A DNA stretch of 64,000 nucleotides from Chitinophagales bacterium (GTDB taxonomy: Bacteria; Bacteroidota; Bacteroidia; Chitinophagales; Chitinophagaceae). The stretch lies in assembly GCA_017303455.1 (NCBI GenBank), contig JAFLBM010000018.1, positions 1 through 64,000 of the forward strand, written 5' to 3'. The position numbers and the translations under genes are program-made. Positions 8,767 through 18,695 of the stretch are shown piece after piece. Within the stretch, counting starts at the first letter, position 1; each line of letters begins with the position of its first letter. The notes beneath the pieces are model-generated. The model saw only the letters and a list, made by a program, of their open reading frames with translations. It ran no database searches and was not told the DNA's origin.

Positions 8767-10356
8767 ATGAAGCGTAAAGATTTTTTATTAAGTGCCATAC
8801 CTGCCGCAGCCATCCTGCCGGAAGTCATCAACGGGTATTCTGTGAAAGCAATGAGCAGTGCATCACCATTGGTGCAGGCTTTGTTGCGGGGCACCACACT
8901 GACTGATCATGTACTGGTCATTATTCAACTCTCAGGTGGTAACGACGGGTTGAACATGGTGATACCGGTGGCAGACTATTCCAATTACTATAATGCAAGA
9001 ACCAATATTGCAATACCGGAGAACCGGGTGTTGCCGATCGGTGTAAGCGGCACCGGCATTCATCCTTCGATGACGGGCTTGCAAACCTTATTCAATGAAG
9101 GGAAAGCGAAATTGATACAGGCTGTTGGTTACCCGCAACCGAATTTCTCTCATTTCAGGGCTACTGATATCTGGATGAGCGGATCCAACAGTAACCAGGA
9201 AGTGTACAGTGGCTGGGCCGGCCGTTACCTGAATTATGAATACCCGAATTTCCCGACCGGCTACCCGAATACAGATATGCCTGATCCCTTAGCGATACAA
9301 ATTGGTTCTACCACCACACTCACCACGCAGGGCACATCGGTGAATATGGGTATGAGCATCACGAACCCGACTAACTTTTATAATCTCGTGAATGGAACAA
9401 CAGATCCCGTTCCTGATACCCCGGCTGGTAAAGAATTAAAATTCATCCGCCAGGTGAACCAGCAGACACAAAAATATTCAACGGTTATCAAAGCAGCTGC
9501 TACTGCTGTAACGCAGCAAGTCACTTATCCCGGCAATAACTCTCTCGGCGACCAGTTAAAGATTGTGGCAAGACTCGTAAAAGGCGGCTTGAAAACAAGA
9601 GTCTATCTCGTCGGCTTTGGTGGTTTTGATAATCACTCCGTGCAGGTGAATGCAGATACCACTACAGGAACCCATGCTACTTTATTACAACGGGTATCGG
9701 ATGCCATCAAAGCTTTCCAGGATGACCTGAAATTCCTGGGCGTTGAAGACAGGGTGGTGGGAATGACCTATAGTGAATTCGGCAGAAGGATAAAATCCAA
9801 CTCCAGCACCGGTACCGATCATGGTGCTGCAGCACCTATGTTTGTCTTCGGTTCAAAAGTGGAAGCGGGTATGCTGGGGGTGAACCCAACCATACCGGTT
9901 AATGCCACCGTGAATGATAATGTGCCGATGCAGTATGATTTCAGGAGTGTGTATTCAACCTTACTGGAAAAATGGTTTTGCCTGGAGCGGTCGGTGGTGG
10001 ATTCCTTATTTCCACCGAATATCAATGCACAGTTACAAAGTCTGCCCCTGATCAAAGCCGGTGCATGCAGTGGCGTAACGCCGCCACCACCTGCACCAAC
10101 AGATATACTGATCACTAATTCACCCAATCCGTTTACCGGTAGCACAGAAATAAAATTCACTACGGCAGGCGGGCATACTTTCATTCAAATCATCGATACG
10201 TTGGGAAGAGTCATCAAAACATTAGTGGATACCGATTACACGGCCGGTACTTACAAGATCAGCTTTGTTGCGGATGGATTAGCCAATGGTATTTACTATG
10301 CCCGTTTCCAGAACGGAGTAACACAGCAGGTAAGGGCGATGATGAAAGTGAGATAA
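8767..10356 (+). CDS. DUF1501 (sulfatase-like fold) protein with type IX secretion C-terminal domain
   Basis: 529 aa. The N-terminus (MKRKDFLLSAIPAAAILP) is a signal peptide. DUF1501 motifs: VIIQLSGGNDGLNMVIP, YPQPNFSHFRATDIWMSG, GWAGRYLNYEYP, VYLVGFGGFDNHSVQV, YSEFGRRIKSNSSTGTDHG. The last 80 residues (NSPNPFTGSTEIKF ... LANGIYYARF) form a type A T9SS sorting domain, so the protein is exported across the outer membrane and probably anchored or released at the surface. A proline-rich linker (TPPPPAPTD) separates the two parts. Partner of the preceding DUF1800 gene. Confidence 0.92.
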   Translation: MKRKDFLLSAIPAAAILPEVINGYSVKAMSSASPLVQALLRGTTLTDHVLVIIQLSGGNDGLNMVIPVADYSNYYNARTNIAIPENRVLPIGVSGTGIHPSMTGLQTLFNEGKAKLIQAVGYPQPNFSHFRATDIWMSGSNSNQEVYSGWAGRYLNYEYPNFPTGYPNTDMPDPLAIQIGSTTTLTTQGTSVNMGMSITNPTNFYNLVNGTTDPVPDTPAGKELKFIRQVNQQTQKYSTVIKAAATAVTQQVTYPGNNSLGDQLKIVARLVKGGLKTRVYLVGFGGFDNHSVQVNADTTTGTHATLLQRVSDAIKAFQDDLKFLGVEDRVVGMTYSEFGRRIKSNSSTGTDHGAAAPMFVFGSKVEAGMLGVNPTIPVNATVNDNVPMQYDFRSVYSTLLEKWFCLERSVVDSLFPPNINAQLQSLPLIKAGACSGVTPPPPAPTDILITNSPNPFTGSTEIKFTTAGGHTFIQIIDTLGRVIKTLVDTDYTAGTYKISFVADGLANGIYYARFQNGVTQQVRAMMKVR

Positions 10357-10382
10357 ACTCTATACTGTATACTGCGATTAAA

Positions 10383-10416
10383 ACTTTGTGACTTTTGTGG
10401 TCTTTGTGGGAAATCT
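10383..10416. repeat. Dispersed CTTTGTG...CTTTGTGGGAAAT intergenic repeat (copy 1 of 3)
   Basis: The string CTTTGTGACTTTTGTGGTC followed by TTTGTGGGAAAT recurs, with small changes, at about 14977-15008 (same strand) and inverted at about 14543-14575, always in gaps just outside genes. Degenerate repeats of this type are common in Bacteroidota intergenic DNA. No function is assigned. Confidence 0.5.
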
Positions 10417-11000
10417 CAATCCAGTTGCCGGTGTCCTGCATTCACCCAATCCGTTATCTTTTGTTTATCGGCTGCTGTTAACGGACTATTAGGCGCTTCC
10501 GGCATTTGCGAAGGAATATTATCTACTGCTCTTGCTTTGATCCGGTCCCAACTGCTCACAATACTGGCATCGGTATCAAAATTTTTGCTGCCGCTGTTGC
10601 CGCCATTCAGGTGACAGGGACCGCAATAACCTCCCGTTCCTCCCACACCACTGATCAGTTGTTTTACCAGGGCATATTTTGGGCCGTAATTAAAGATGAC
10701 AAACTGGGCGGTATCGGTACAACCTTTCTGATTCTTTACGGTGACCACATAATTGCCCGGTGCCAGGTTATTAAAAGCAGGGGAGGCCTGAAAAGAAGTT
10801 CCGTTCAGGCTGTACGAGATCGTATCACCAACAGGGAAACTGATACTGATCGTTCCATTATTGGAACTGCCAATGGATGCTGTTTTGAAATACTGTATTG
10901 CATAGGATACACCGGTGCAGGGATCAGCTACTGCGTCATTTTTGGAACAGGAAGAAAGGACCAGTACAGAAAAAAATAAAAGCAACATTGTCCGTGGCAT
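10416..11000 (-). CDS. Lipoprotein with c-type haem motif (cytochrome-like)
   Basis: 194 aa with a lipoprotein signal (LLLFFSVLVLSSC, Cys18). A CxxCH haem-attachment motif (YCGPCHLNGG) lies near residue 123-127, followed by a segment typical of planctomycete-type cytochrome domains (MPEAPNSPLTAADKQKITDWVNAG), where the Met before PEAP can be the sixth haem ligand. The first half is an immunoglobulin-like region with an FNNLAPGNYVVTV repeat unit. Likely a membrane-anchored periplasmic electron-transfer protein. It is convergent with the DUF1501 gene and divergent from the TonB receptor. Confidence 0.75.
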   Translation of the reverse strand: MPRTMLLLFFSVLVLSSCSKNDAVADPCTGVSYAIQYFKTASIGSSNNGTISISFPVGDTISYSLNGTSFQASPAFNNLAPGNYVVTVKNQKGCTDTAQFVIFNYGPKYALVKQLISGVGGTGGYCGPCHLNGGNSGSKNFDTDASIVSSWDRIKARAVDNIPSQMPEAPNSPLTAADKQKITDWVNAGHRQLD

Positions 11001-11125
11001 AAAGAAAATTTACAGTTCACTAATTTAATACCTGTTAAAAGAAAACGGGGTATTATTTCAATATTGTTTTCAGACCCTGGATAGCCGTTATGGATTAGCG
11101 GGGAAAAAAATAAATCTCTTTTTTG

Positions 11126-11169
11126 TTTGTAACTATGTTGCATTTTATATATTTGCAACATAGTTACAA
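11126..11169 (+). promoter_or_regulatory. Promoter with perfect 16-bp inverted-repeat operator for the TonB receptor
   Basis: A perfect inverted repeat has arms TTGTAACTATGTTGCA (11127-11142) and TGCAACATAGTTACAA (11154-11169), 11 bases apart. The spacer and right arm contain a Bacteroidota -7 box, TATATTTG (11148-11155), with TTTG at 11126-11129 as the -33 element 18 bases upstream. A dimeric repressor bound here would block transcription. Given the receptor's resemblance to zinc/haem-type TonB receptors, a Fur-family (for example Zur) site is my best guess. The repeat is seen; the regulator is inferred. Confidence 0.75.
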
Positions 11170-11173
11170 TAAA

Positions 11174-13617
11174 ATGAAACGAATAATCAACCTGGCTGTT
11201 GGCCTTTTTGGGATAACCACTTTTTGTTTTTCACAGGAAAATATTGCTGAGACAAGGCCTCCGGCAATTACAACTGCAATTGTAAAAGTGGCACTCAGCG
11301 GCAGGGTTACCGATGCCAAAACAGGCGAACCACTGGCGGGAGCTTCCGTCTATTTTGCAGATGAAAAGATCGGTACGGCTACCGATGCCAACGGAAAATA
11401 TGTGATCAATAATATTCCCGATGGTCACCATGTGGTGGAAGTGTCGTATAGCGGGTATGCCACGATCGTGGAGCATATTGAATTGAAGCAGGATGCCGAA
11501 AAGAATTTTGCTTTATTACCGGTGATCACCGAGAACCAGGGAGTGATTGTTACCGGCGTATCGGGAGCGGTGAGTATGCGGAAAGCACCGATACCGGTTG
11601 CCAGCATCCGCCGTTCGTCATTGCTGCAGAATAATGCCAATAATATCATTGATGCGTTGACAAGAATACCCGGTGTGTCACAACTCTCCACAGGCCCGGC
11701 TATTTCCAAACCCGTCATCAGGGGGTTAGGGTATAACCGTGTTGTTACTATTAATGAAGGAGCCAGGCAGGAGGGCCAGCAATGGGGTGATGAACATGGT
11801 ATTGAAATAGATGAGATGAGTATTGCCAAAGCAGAAGTGGTGAAAGGACCGGCCTCACTGATGTACGGCAGTGATGCGATTGCCGGGGTGATCAATTTTA
11901 TCACCAATGTTCCGGTGGCGGATAAAACCATCAAAGGAAATATTCTTACCAATTATCAAAGTAATAATGGTCTCTATGCCCTCAATGGAAATATAGCCGG
12001 GAACAAAAACGGGTTTAACTGGAATGCGTACGGAACTTATAAATCGGCCGGTGATTATAAAAATAAATACGATGGCCGGGTGCTGAACTCCCGGTTCAAT
12101 GAAAAGAATTTCGGTGGTTATTTTGGTTTGAACAAAAGCTGGGGCTACAGTCATATCATTTTCAGCCGTTTTGACCAGGCGATTGGTTTGGTGGAAGGTG
12201 ACCGGGATGATGCCAGCGGCAAATTCCTTTTGTTCGCAGGTACACCACTGGAAAGAATTGCTACCCCCGGAGACCTGGATAGCAGGAGCTTGTTTGTGCC
12301 AAGGCAACGAGTATTGCATAATAAACTGATCAGTGATATAATTTTGCTATCGGCAAAAGCCGCCTGAAACTAAACCTCGGATACCAGGTGAACCAGCGCA
12401 AAGAATTTGGTAATCCTGAAGATCCTTCCGAACAGGAATTATTCTTTAATCTCAAAACGATCAACTACAGTTTGCAATGGCAGTTGCCGGAAATAAAAGA
12501 ATGGCATACCACGATCGGTGTCAATGGTATGCGCCAGTCCAATGAAAACAAGGGAGCTGAAGTGCTGATCCCTGAGTATGATCTGTTTGATGTGGGTGCA
12601 TTTGTGTATGTGCAGCGGTTCTTTCAAAAAGGAACGATAAGCGGCGGTCTCCGTTTTGATAACCGCACAGTGGATTCAAAAACATTCGTGGAAGGGAATG
12701 AAGTAAAATTTGTCGCCTTCAACCGTTCCTTCTCGAATGTATCCGGAAGTATTGGTGTTAGCTATGAACCCGCAGAGCAGGTAACGGTAAAAGCGAATAT
12801 AGCCCGTGGCTTCCGGGCACCTTCACTCGCAGAACTGGCCAGCAATGGCACCCATGAAGGAACGAACCGCTACGAGTATGGTGATCAGCAACTGCAATCA
12901 GAAACCAGTTTGCAACTGGATGGCGGAGTGGAAATCAATGCAGAACATTTCTCCGTTTCGCTTGCTGCTTTCTATAACCGGATGAATGATTTTATCTTTT
13001 ACCAGAAACTGCAATCAGCAGCGGGTGGTGATTCGTTAGTGAATGTGGATGGTGAAGATATCATGGCCTTCCGCTTCAACCAGCACAATGCAAAACTGGC
13101 GGGACTGGAATTTACGTTTGACCTGCACCCGCATCCTTTTGACTGGCTGCATTTTGAAAACAGCTTCTCTTTTGTAAGAGGAAGATTTGATAATACTATT
13201 GACGGAGATAAAACCGGCAGTGATAATTTACCCTTGATCCCGGCTCCCCGCTGGACCAGTGAACTGCGGGTGGACCTGAAAAAAGCAGGCCACCTGTTTC
13301 ATAATTTTTATGGAAGGCTTACCCTGGATAATACATTTAAACAGGATCGTCCATTCACCGGCTTTGATACAGAAACCGCTACCTACGGATACAGCTTATT
13401 GCATGCGGGGATCGGTTCCGATATTGTTGTTAAAAAGAAAACGATATTCAGCCTGCACCTGTCTGCGAATAATATTACAGATGTGGCGTATCAAAATCAC
13501 CTGAGCCGGTTGAAATATGCAGCACAAAATATGCTGACAGGAAGAACCGGTGTATTCAATACCGGCAGAAATTTTTCCGTAAAACTCAACATACCACTTG
13601 AATTCAGATTGAAGTAG
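11174..13617 (+). pseudogene. TonB-dependent outer-membrane receptor, split by a one-base frameshift
   Basis: The first reading frame (11174-12367) has a signal peptide, a carboxypeptidase-like domain (GRVTDAKTGEPLAGASVYF) and the plug domain (IRGLGYNRVVTINEG, VKGPASLMYGSDAIAGVINFI). The second (about 12340-13617) carries the beta-barrel, including RAPSLAELASNGTHEGTNRYE, a signature of ZnuD-like metal receptors, and a C-terminal strand. The frames join if one A is restored in GATATAATTTT at about 12335-12345, giving SDNNFAIGKSRLKLNLGYQ across the joint. It is either a real recent mutation or a sequencing error. Intact, it would import a metal or metal chelate with TonB energy. The upstream gene is a divergent haem lipoprotein. 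Confidence 0.85.
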
Positions 13618-13640
13618 ATGCAGTTGGTTGTAGTGTAACA

Positions 13641-13672
13641 AACCAGTTCCTGGTGGAGCTGGTTTCTTTTTT
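13641..13672 (+). terminator. Rho-independent terminator after the TonB receptor
   Basis: AACCAGTTCC and GGAGCTGGTT form a 10-bp stem with one G-T pair and a TGGT loop, followed by TCTTTTTT. It lies 24 bases after the receptor stop and 15 before the DUF2721 gene. Confidence 0.75.
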
Positions 13673-13686
13673 GGCTAATTTGCAGG

Positions 13687-14154
13687 ATGGAAATCACGTT
13701 CAATACACCTGCCTTGCTTTTCCCGGCCATCAGCTTGTTGCTGCTGGCTTATACCAACCGGTACCTGGCCCTGGCCAACCTGATCCGGAAACTGCATGAC
13801 GAATATATGCGGGGCGAAAAAACACATCACCTGTTGCAACAGATCAAGATCCTGCGGATACGGATCAATCTCGTAAGGCAGATGCAATTCCTGGGAGTAT
13901 TTAGTTTTCTCTGCTGTGTTATTACGATGTACAGTATTTATGAAGGATGGGGCCGTGTGATTACCATCAGCTTTGCGATCAGTTTAGTCAGCTTCTTAGC
14001 ATCATTGGTACTTTCCTTAATTGAGATCACCCAAAGTACCAAGGCCCTGGAATGGGAGCTGAGTGATATGGAGGAGTTAGAAAAAACGAATTTCTTTACG
14101 GATCTCTGGGGAGGAAAAGATAAAAAAGAACCGGAAGAACCAAAGAAAGACTGA
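13687..14154 (+). CDS. DUF2721 membrane protein
   Basis: 155 aa. An N-terminal helix (LLFPAISLLLLAYTNRYLAL) and two further spans (about 70-88 and 97-118) surround a basic loop (RILRIRINLVRQMQFL) typical of DUF2721. The C-terminal tail is charged (GGKDKKEPEEPKKD). The family is a small inner-membrane protein of unknown function. It stands alone behind a terminator. Confidence 0.8.
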   Translation: MEITFNTPALLFPAISLLLLAYTNRYLALANLIRKLHDEYMRGEKTHHLLQQIKILRIRINLVRQMQFLGVFSFLCCVITMYSIYEGWGRVITISFAISLVSFLASLVLSLIEITQSTKALEWELSDMEELEKTNFFTDLWGGKDKKEPEEPKKD

Positions 14155-14217
14155 GGTAACCTGTGTTTCAGTGGCTCTGTGGCAAATCCATATCCGGAAA
14201 GCAAGTAAGCAACGGCA

Positions 14218-14529
14218 TCAAAGCGATTGGATAACCGTCAATAATTTTTCCCAGTTGCCTCCGTCGTAGATTTCTTTCATTCCATTTTTCTTCATAAACC
14301 GCACCGCCGCACTGCTCTCGGCACCATACCTGCCACAAAACACAACCGGTTTTTTGAATTGCCTGATCCTTTCCACGCTGGATGCCAAACGATCTGTTGG
14401 AATATTAATGGAGCCTTTGATGCGGCCCTGGTCATATTCATGCACCGTACGGACATCAATAATCACAGCACCGTTTTGCAAAGCCGTTTTAATTGAGTTT
14501 TTACCAGTGCCAAATAAGAAACTAAACAT
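14218..14529 (-). CDS. Rhodanese-like domain protein
   Basis: I chose the ATG at 14529 (MFSFLFGTG); an alternative GTG at 14550 would add seven residues. The sequence shows the rhodanese fold: AVIIDVRTVHEYDQGRIKGSINIP, and the active-site loop VFCGRYGAES with a catalytic Cys. About 103 aa, the single-domain size. It may carry persulfide sulfur or act in stress/redox metabolism; no partner gene is visible. Confidence 0.85.
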   Translation of the reverse strand: MFSFLFGTGKNSIKTALQNGAVIIDVRTVHEYDQGRIKGSINIPTDRLASSVERIRQFKKPVVFCGRYGAESSAAVRFMKKNGMKEIYDGGNWEKLLTVIQSL

Positions 14530-14582
14530 TTTAAAAAATTTGATTCCCACAAAGGCACAAAGAACACAAAGTTTTTAATTAC

Positions 14583-14966
14583 TTATAGTAACTGGCCTGA
14601 AATTTTTCTATGAATTCCTTCTTTGATAAGATGGACATTAAAGTTAACAAGAAGTGCCAGTTTGAGGCTGGTGAGCTTCAGGTAAGTGAGTACCGTTTTG
14701 TGATGGACTTTTTCAAGATGTTCAACAGATTTGATCTCAATGATCAATTTTCTGTCCATAATAATATCCGCCCTGAAACCTACATCAAGTGTTGTGTCTT
14801 CATAACTGGTTACGATGCCTTGCTGACGGGAGTAAGGTATTCCCCTTTTATCCAATTCGTAGGCAAAGGCGGCTTCATACACACTTTCAAGCAAACCCGG
14901 TCCAAGTGTGGTATGAATTTTATAACAGATGTCAACGGCTATAGTAGCTAATTCATTTTCTGTCAT
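14583..14966 (-). CDS. GxxExxY family protein (PD-(D/E)XK-like)
   Basis: 127 aa. The family signature GPGLLESVYEAAF (G-x-x-E-x-x-Y) is at residues 22-34, followed by a nuclease-like core with FRADIIMDRKLIIEIKSVE, giving D, E and K in PD-(D/E)XK spacing. Such proteins are very common, dispersed single genes in Bacteroidota and are often found near repeats, as here (copies of the CTTTGTG repeat lie at both ends). Nuclease activity is not established for this family. Confidence 0.85.
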   Translation of the reverse strand: MTENELATIAVDICYKIHTTLGPGLLESVYEAAFAYELDKRGIPYSRQQGIVTSYEDTTLDVGFRADIIMDRKLIIEIKSVEHLEKVHHKTVLTYLKLTSLKLALLVNFNVHLIKEGIHRKISGQLL

Positions 14967-15010
14967 AACAATTATTGCTTTGTGTACTTCGTGTCTTTGT
15001 GGGAAATATA

Positions 15011-16804
15011 CTAAGCAGCTGTAATTTTAGTTTTCCGTTCCCCGATCTGCTGCCTCCACATCGCATAGTACAATCCTTTTTCATCCAGTAATTGCTGGTG
15101 ACTGCCGGTTTCCACCACATCGCCTTTTTCCAGCACATAGATCCGGTCGGCATGCATAATGGTGCTCAGCCGGTGGGCAATCAGGATAGTGATCTGGTTA
15201 CCCTTCAGCGAAATTTCACGGATGGTATCGGTGATCTCTTCTTCAGTTAATGAGTCTAATGCGGAAGTGGCTTCATCAAATAATAATAATTTGGGATCCC
15301 GCAGCAAAGCTCTTGCGATGGACAACCGTTGTTTCTCCCCGCCGGATAATTTTAATCCGCCTTCACCGATCATAGTTTCTAATCCTTTTTCTGCCCTTGC
15401 TAATAAATTCTGGCAGGCAGCTTTGTTCAGTGCATCCAGTACATCTTGTTCCGTAGCAGCCGGGTTGACGAATAGCAGGTTCTCCCGGATAGTACCGGAG
15501 AAAAGATTGGTATCCTGTGTCACAAATCCGATCTGGTTACGCAGGTCATCAAAGCGAATGGATGTTTCGTCTAAATTATTATAGAATATTTTTCCTTCCT
15601 GTGGCCGGTATAATCCCACTAATAATTTCATGAGTGTTGATTTGCCGCTGCCACTTGGCCCCACAAAGGCGATGGTTTCTCCAATGCGAACATCAAAGCT
15701 GATATTATTGATCGCTTTCTGTGCAGCGGTCTGGTGCTGGAAAGCCACATTGCGGAAAGCCAGGGTTTCAATATCACCCAAATGTTTAGGGTTGGCGGGT
15801 TCAGGCTCCGGTGCTTTTTTCATCAGGCTGTCGAAATTATTCAGCGATGCTTCTGCTTCCCGGTAAGAGAGTAAAATATTTCCGATTTCCTGTAAAGGAC
15901 CAAATACAAAAAAAGAAAAGATCTGCATGGTCACTAACTGACCGGCATCCATCTGGTTCTTAAAGATCAGCCACATTAATATAAACAGGATCACCTGGCG
16001 TAGCGTATTCACCATCGTTCCCTGTATAAAACTGATACTCCTGATGCGTTTTACTTTGGTGAGTTCTAATCCGAGTATCTTATAGGTATTCTTGTTCAGG
16101 CGTTGTACTTCCTGTTGAGTAAGACCCAGGCTTTTTACCAGTTCAATATTACGCAGTGATTCGGTAGTGGAACCTGCCAGTGCTGTTGTTTGCCCGACAA
16201 TATTCTTTTGAATGGATTTTATCTTTTTACTTAATGCGTTGGTGATAAGAGTAAGCAATGTTATACCAACGAGGTAAGCAACAGGAATACTCCAGTGAAT
16301 AAAGATGGCTGCATACACAAAAACAAATACAATACCGATGATCACGCCAAAAAGTATATTAATGAAGTTGATCATGAATTTTTCAACATCAGTTCTTACT
16401 TTGGTCAATACAGACAGTGTTTCGCCGCTGCGCTGGTCTTCAAACTGCTGGTAAGGCAGTTTCATCGCATGTTGTAATCCATCCGTAAAAACCTTGGCCC
16501 CGAATTTTTGGATAACGAGGTTCAAAAAATAATCCTGGAAATTCTTGGCAATACGACTGATCATTGCAACGGAAATAGAACATACGAGGATGAACCAGAC
16601 TCCCGGCTTATCCCAGGAGAAGGAATTGAAGAAACGGTCTTCCGTAATCAGCTCCGGGTTATTGACACGGCCACTGGCCAGGTTGATCAGTTTGCCTAAC
16701 AGGATCGGGTCAATGAGTGAAAAACCAATATTCACAGCCGCCAGGCTCAGTACCAGGATGACCAGCCATTTATGTGGTTTCAAATAATGCAGTAATATCT
16801 TCAT
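15011..16804 (-). CDS. ABC transporter, fused permease and ATPase (MsbA/MDR type)
   Basis: Start at 16804 (MKILLHYLKPHKW); the in-frame extension to 16846 is unlikely. About 597 aa with a six-helix membrane domain (first 310 residues) and a C-terminal nucleotide-binding domain: Walker A GPSGSGKSTLMKLL, signature LSGGEKQRLS, Walker B LLLFDEATSALD, H-loop IAHRLS. A half-size exporter working as a homodimer in the inner membrane; substrate unknown (lipids, drugs or peptides). Divergent from the glycosyltransferase cluster. Confidence 0.9.
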   Translation of the reverse strand: MKILLHYLKPHKWLVILVLSLAAVNIGFSLIDPILLGKLINLASGRVNNPELITEDRFFNSFSWDKPGVWFILVCSISVAMISRIAKNFQDYFLNLVIQKFGAKVFTDGLQHAMKLPYQQFEDQRSGETLSVLTKVRTDVEKFMINFINILFGVIIGIVFVFVYAAIFIHWSIPVAYLVGITLLTLITNALSKKIKSIQKNIVGQTTALAGSTTESLRNIELVKSLGLTQQEVQRLNKNTYKILGLELTKVKRIRSISFIQGTMVNTLRQVILFILMWLIFKNQMDAGQLVTMQIFSFFVFGPLQEIGNILLSYREAEASLNNFDSLMKKAPEPEPANPKHLGDIETLAFRNVAFQHQTAAQKAINNISFDVRIGETIAFVGPSGSGKSTLMKLLVGLYRPQEGKIFYNNLDETSIRFDDLRNQIGFVTQDTNLFSGTIRENLLFVNPAATEQDVLDALNKAACQNLLARAEKGLETMIGEGGLKLSGGEKQRLSIARALLRDPKLLLFDEATSALDSLTEEEITDTIREISLKGNQITILIAHRLSTIMHADRIYVLEKGDVVETGSHQQLLDEKGLYYAMWRQQIGERKTKITAA

Positions 16805-16904
16805 AAACAGAATTAAATAATCGGGGAAAAGAGGAGTATCCCTCAAACATCGTACAAGTTCGTAAAAAATGACAACTTAGCAGCTTTCCCCTTATATTGC
16901 AGCG

Positions 16905-17957
16905 ATGAAGAACTACCTGGTTGACCTTCACCGCCTGCGGCATAACCCGTTCAACGGGTTGTACACTTTCTCCTGCCGCTTAGCGGAGAACCTTCTTCAG
17001 CAACCCTTACAGGACGAGCAGTTTCATTACTATTTGCCGCAAAGTAAGTTTGGCCTTTTTGGCAGCAAGCCACAATATGTGACACATAAGCGGTCCCATA
17101 AATTTTTCCAGACAGGCACTTCCAAATACGATGTCTGGCACCTGACCACCGGTATCTCCCAATACAGGCCCTATAACCGGAAAACAAAAGTGATCTATAC
17201 CATTCATGATGTGAATTTTTTGGTGGAAGATCCGTTGAATCATAAAAGCAATATCCGCACCCTGAAACTGATGCAGCACAATGCACACCGGGCCGATCAT
17301 ATCGTGGGCATTTCAAAGTATGCCCTTGATTTTGCCAGCGAGCACCTGCATTTTGGCGATACACCGGTTTCTGTCATTCATAATGGATACACCGTAGGCG
17401 AGTTCCCCGGCTTTGATGAACCCATCTACTGGCCGCCCAAACCTTTTTTGTTTTCGATCAGCCTCGTGCAGCCCCGCAAAAATTTTCATGTGCTGCCTGC
17501 TTTATTGGTGGGTAACGATTATGAGCTGGTGATCGCCGGGTTAAATCACTTTGATTATGCCAAAAAAGTAATGGAAGAAGCCCGGCGCTGGAAAGTGGAA
17601 GACCGGGTGAAGCTGATCGGTGCCATTGATGAGAAAAATAAATACTGGTACTATACCAATTGCAAAGCCTTTATGTTTCCTTCGGTAGCCGAAGGTTTTG
17701 GTGCTCCGCCGCTGGAGGCGATGCATTTCGGTAAACCGGTTTTTTTGTCAAAATGTATGAGCCTGCCGGAAATAGGAGGAGATGTGGCCTATTATTTTGA
17801 TGATTTTAGTCCCGGGTCTATGCGGGATACTTTTGAAAAAGGGATGAATGATTACAACAGCCACGACCGGTCAGCAGCGATCCGGCAACAGGCTTCTTTG
17901 TTCGACTGGAAGAAAAATGCACAGGAGTATTTAAGTATATACCGGTCACTGACCTGA
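16905..17957 (+). CDS. Glycosyltransferase family 4-type (GT-B fold)
   Basis: 350 aa retaining glycosyltransferase. The C-terminal half has the nucleotide-sugar binding region SLVQPRKNFHVLP, and EGFGAPPLEAMHFGKPV with the E-x7-E pattern of GT4. It begins a three-gene cluster (methyltransferase 18 bases after it, then a second glycosyltransferase), suggesting polysaccharide, glycolipid or LPS modification. The donor sugar cannot be read from sequence. Confidence 0.88.
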   Translation: MKNYLVDLHRLRHNPFNGLYTFSCRLAENLLQQPLQDEQFHYYLPQSKFGLFGSKPQYVTHKRSHKFFQTGTSKYDVWHLTTGISQYRPYNRKTKVIYTIHDVNFLVEDPLNHKSNIRTLKLMQHNAHRADHIVGISKYALDFASEHLHFGDTPVSVIHNGYTVGEFPGFDEPIYWPPKPFLFSISLVQPRKNFHVLPALLVGNDYELVIAGLNHFDYAKKVMEEARRWKVEDRVKLIGAIDEKNKYWYYTNCKAFMFPSVAEGFGAPPLEAMHFGKPVFLSKCMSLPEIGGDVAYYFDDFSPGSMRDTFEKGMNDYNSHDRSAAIRQQASLFDWKKNAQEYLSIYRSLT

Positions 17958-17975
17958 CCAGGCGACAGCAATAAC

Positions 17976-18692
17976 ATGAGTAAACAGGTACCAAAAGCAT
18001 TCAGGCCGGGATTGAATAATCCCTTTTACTTTATCCGCAGGGCACTGCTGCAGAAAGTAACAGCATATGCCCCGCAATTATCCGGCAAGCTGCTTGATTT
18101 TGGTTGTGGCAGTAAGCCCTACGAGTCGTTGTTTGTAAATGTAAGTGAGTATACCGGCCTGGATTATGAAGGCGAAGGCCATTCACATGTAAACGAGAAC
18201 GTGGATGTTTTTTATGACGGGAAGAAGATTCCTTTTGCGGACGAAACCTTCGACAGTGTTTTCAGCAGTGAAGTGTTTGAACATATTTTCAATATAGAAG
18301 AAATTTTACCTGAAATAAGCCGGGTCACTAAAAAAGGAGGGAAGCTGCTGATCACCTGTCCCTTTGTATGGCCTGAACATGAAGTGCCGGTTGATTATGC
18401 ACGGTACACCCGGTTTGCCCTGCAACATTTACTGGAGAAGAACGGGTTTAAAGTTGTCGTTACTGATAAAAGCGGCGATTTCACCAGTGCCCTGTACCAG
18501 GTGAAGATGGTATATTTCAGTGAGCATTTTATTCCTGCTGTACCCTTGCTGGGCAGAAGTAAATTTTTCAGGACCTCCATCGCACCTGTTTTTTATGTTT
18601 TGCTGAATAGCTGGTATTTGTTCAAACACCGGTTACTTCCCAAAAGAAAGGACTGGTATCTTAATAATATTGTTTTAGCAGAGAAACTATAG
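17976..18692 (+). CDS. Class I SAM-dependent methyltransferase
   Basis: 238 aa. Motif I is LLDFGCGSKPYESLF (residues about 40-54), the acidic residue after the second strand is in YTGLDYEGEGHS, and FDSVFSSEVFEHIFN is the motif IV region typical of UbiE/type 11 methyltransferases. It lies between two glycosyltransferases, so a sugar or lipid-linked glycan is the probable substrate. Confidence 0.85.
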   Translation: MSKQVPKAFRPGLNNPFYFIRRALLQKVTAYAPQLSGKLLDFGCGSKPYESLFVNVSEYTGLDYEGEGHSHVNENVDVFYDGKKIPFADETFDSVFSSEVFEHIFNIEEILPEISRVTKKGGKLLITCPFVWPEHEVPVDYARYTRFALQHLLEKNGFKVVVTDKSGDFTSALYQVKMVYFSEHFIPAVPLLGRSKFFRTSIAPVFYVLLNSWYLFKHRLLPKRKDWYLNNIVLAEKL

Positions 18693-18695
18693 TGT

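Noticed and set aside
10506..10979. 157-codon plus-strand frame
   Set aside because: Shadow of the haem-motif lipoprotein, which has a lipobox and CxxCH on the minus strand.
11425..11952. 175-codon minus-strand frame
   Set aside because: Antisense shadow of the TonB receptor plug domain.
15159..15584. 141-codon plus-strand frame
   Set aside because: Antisense shadow of the ABC transporter nucleotide-binding domain.
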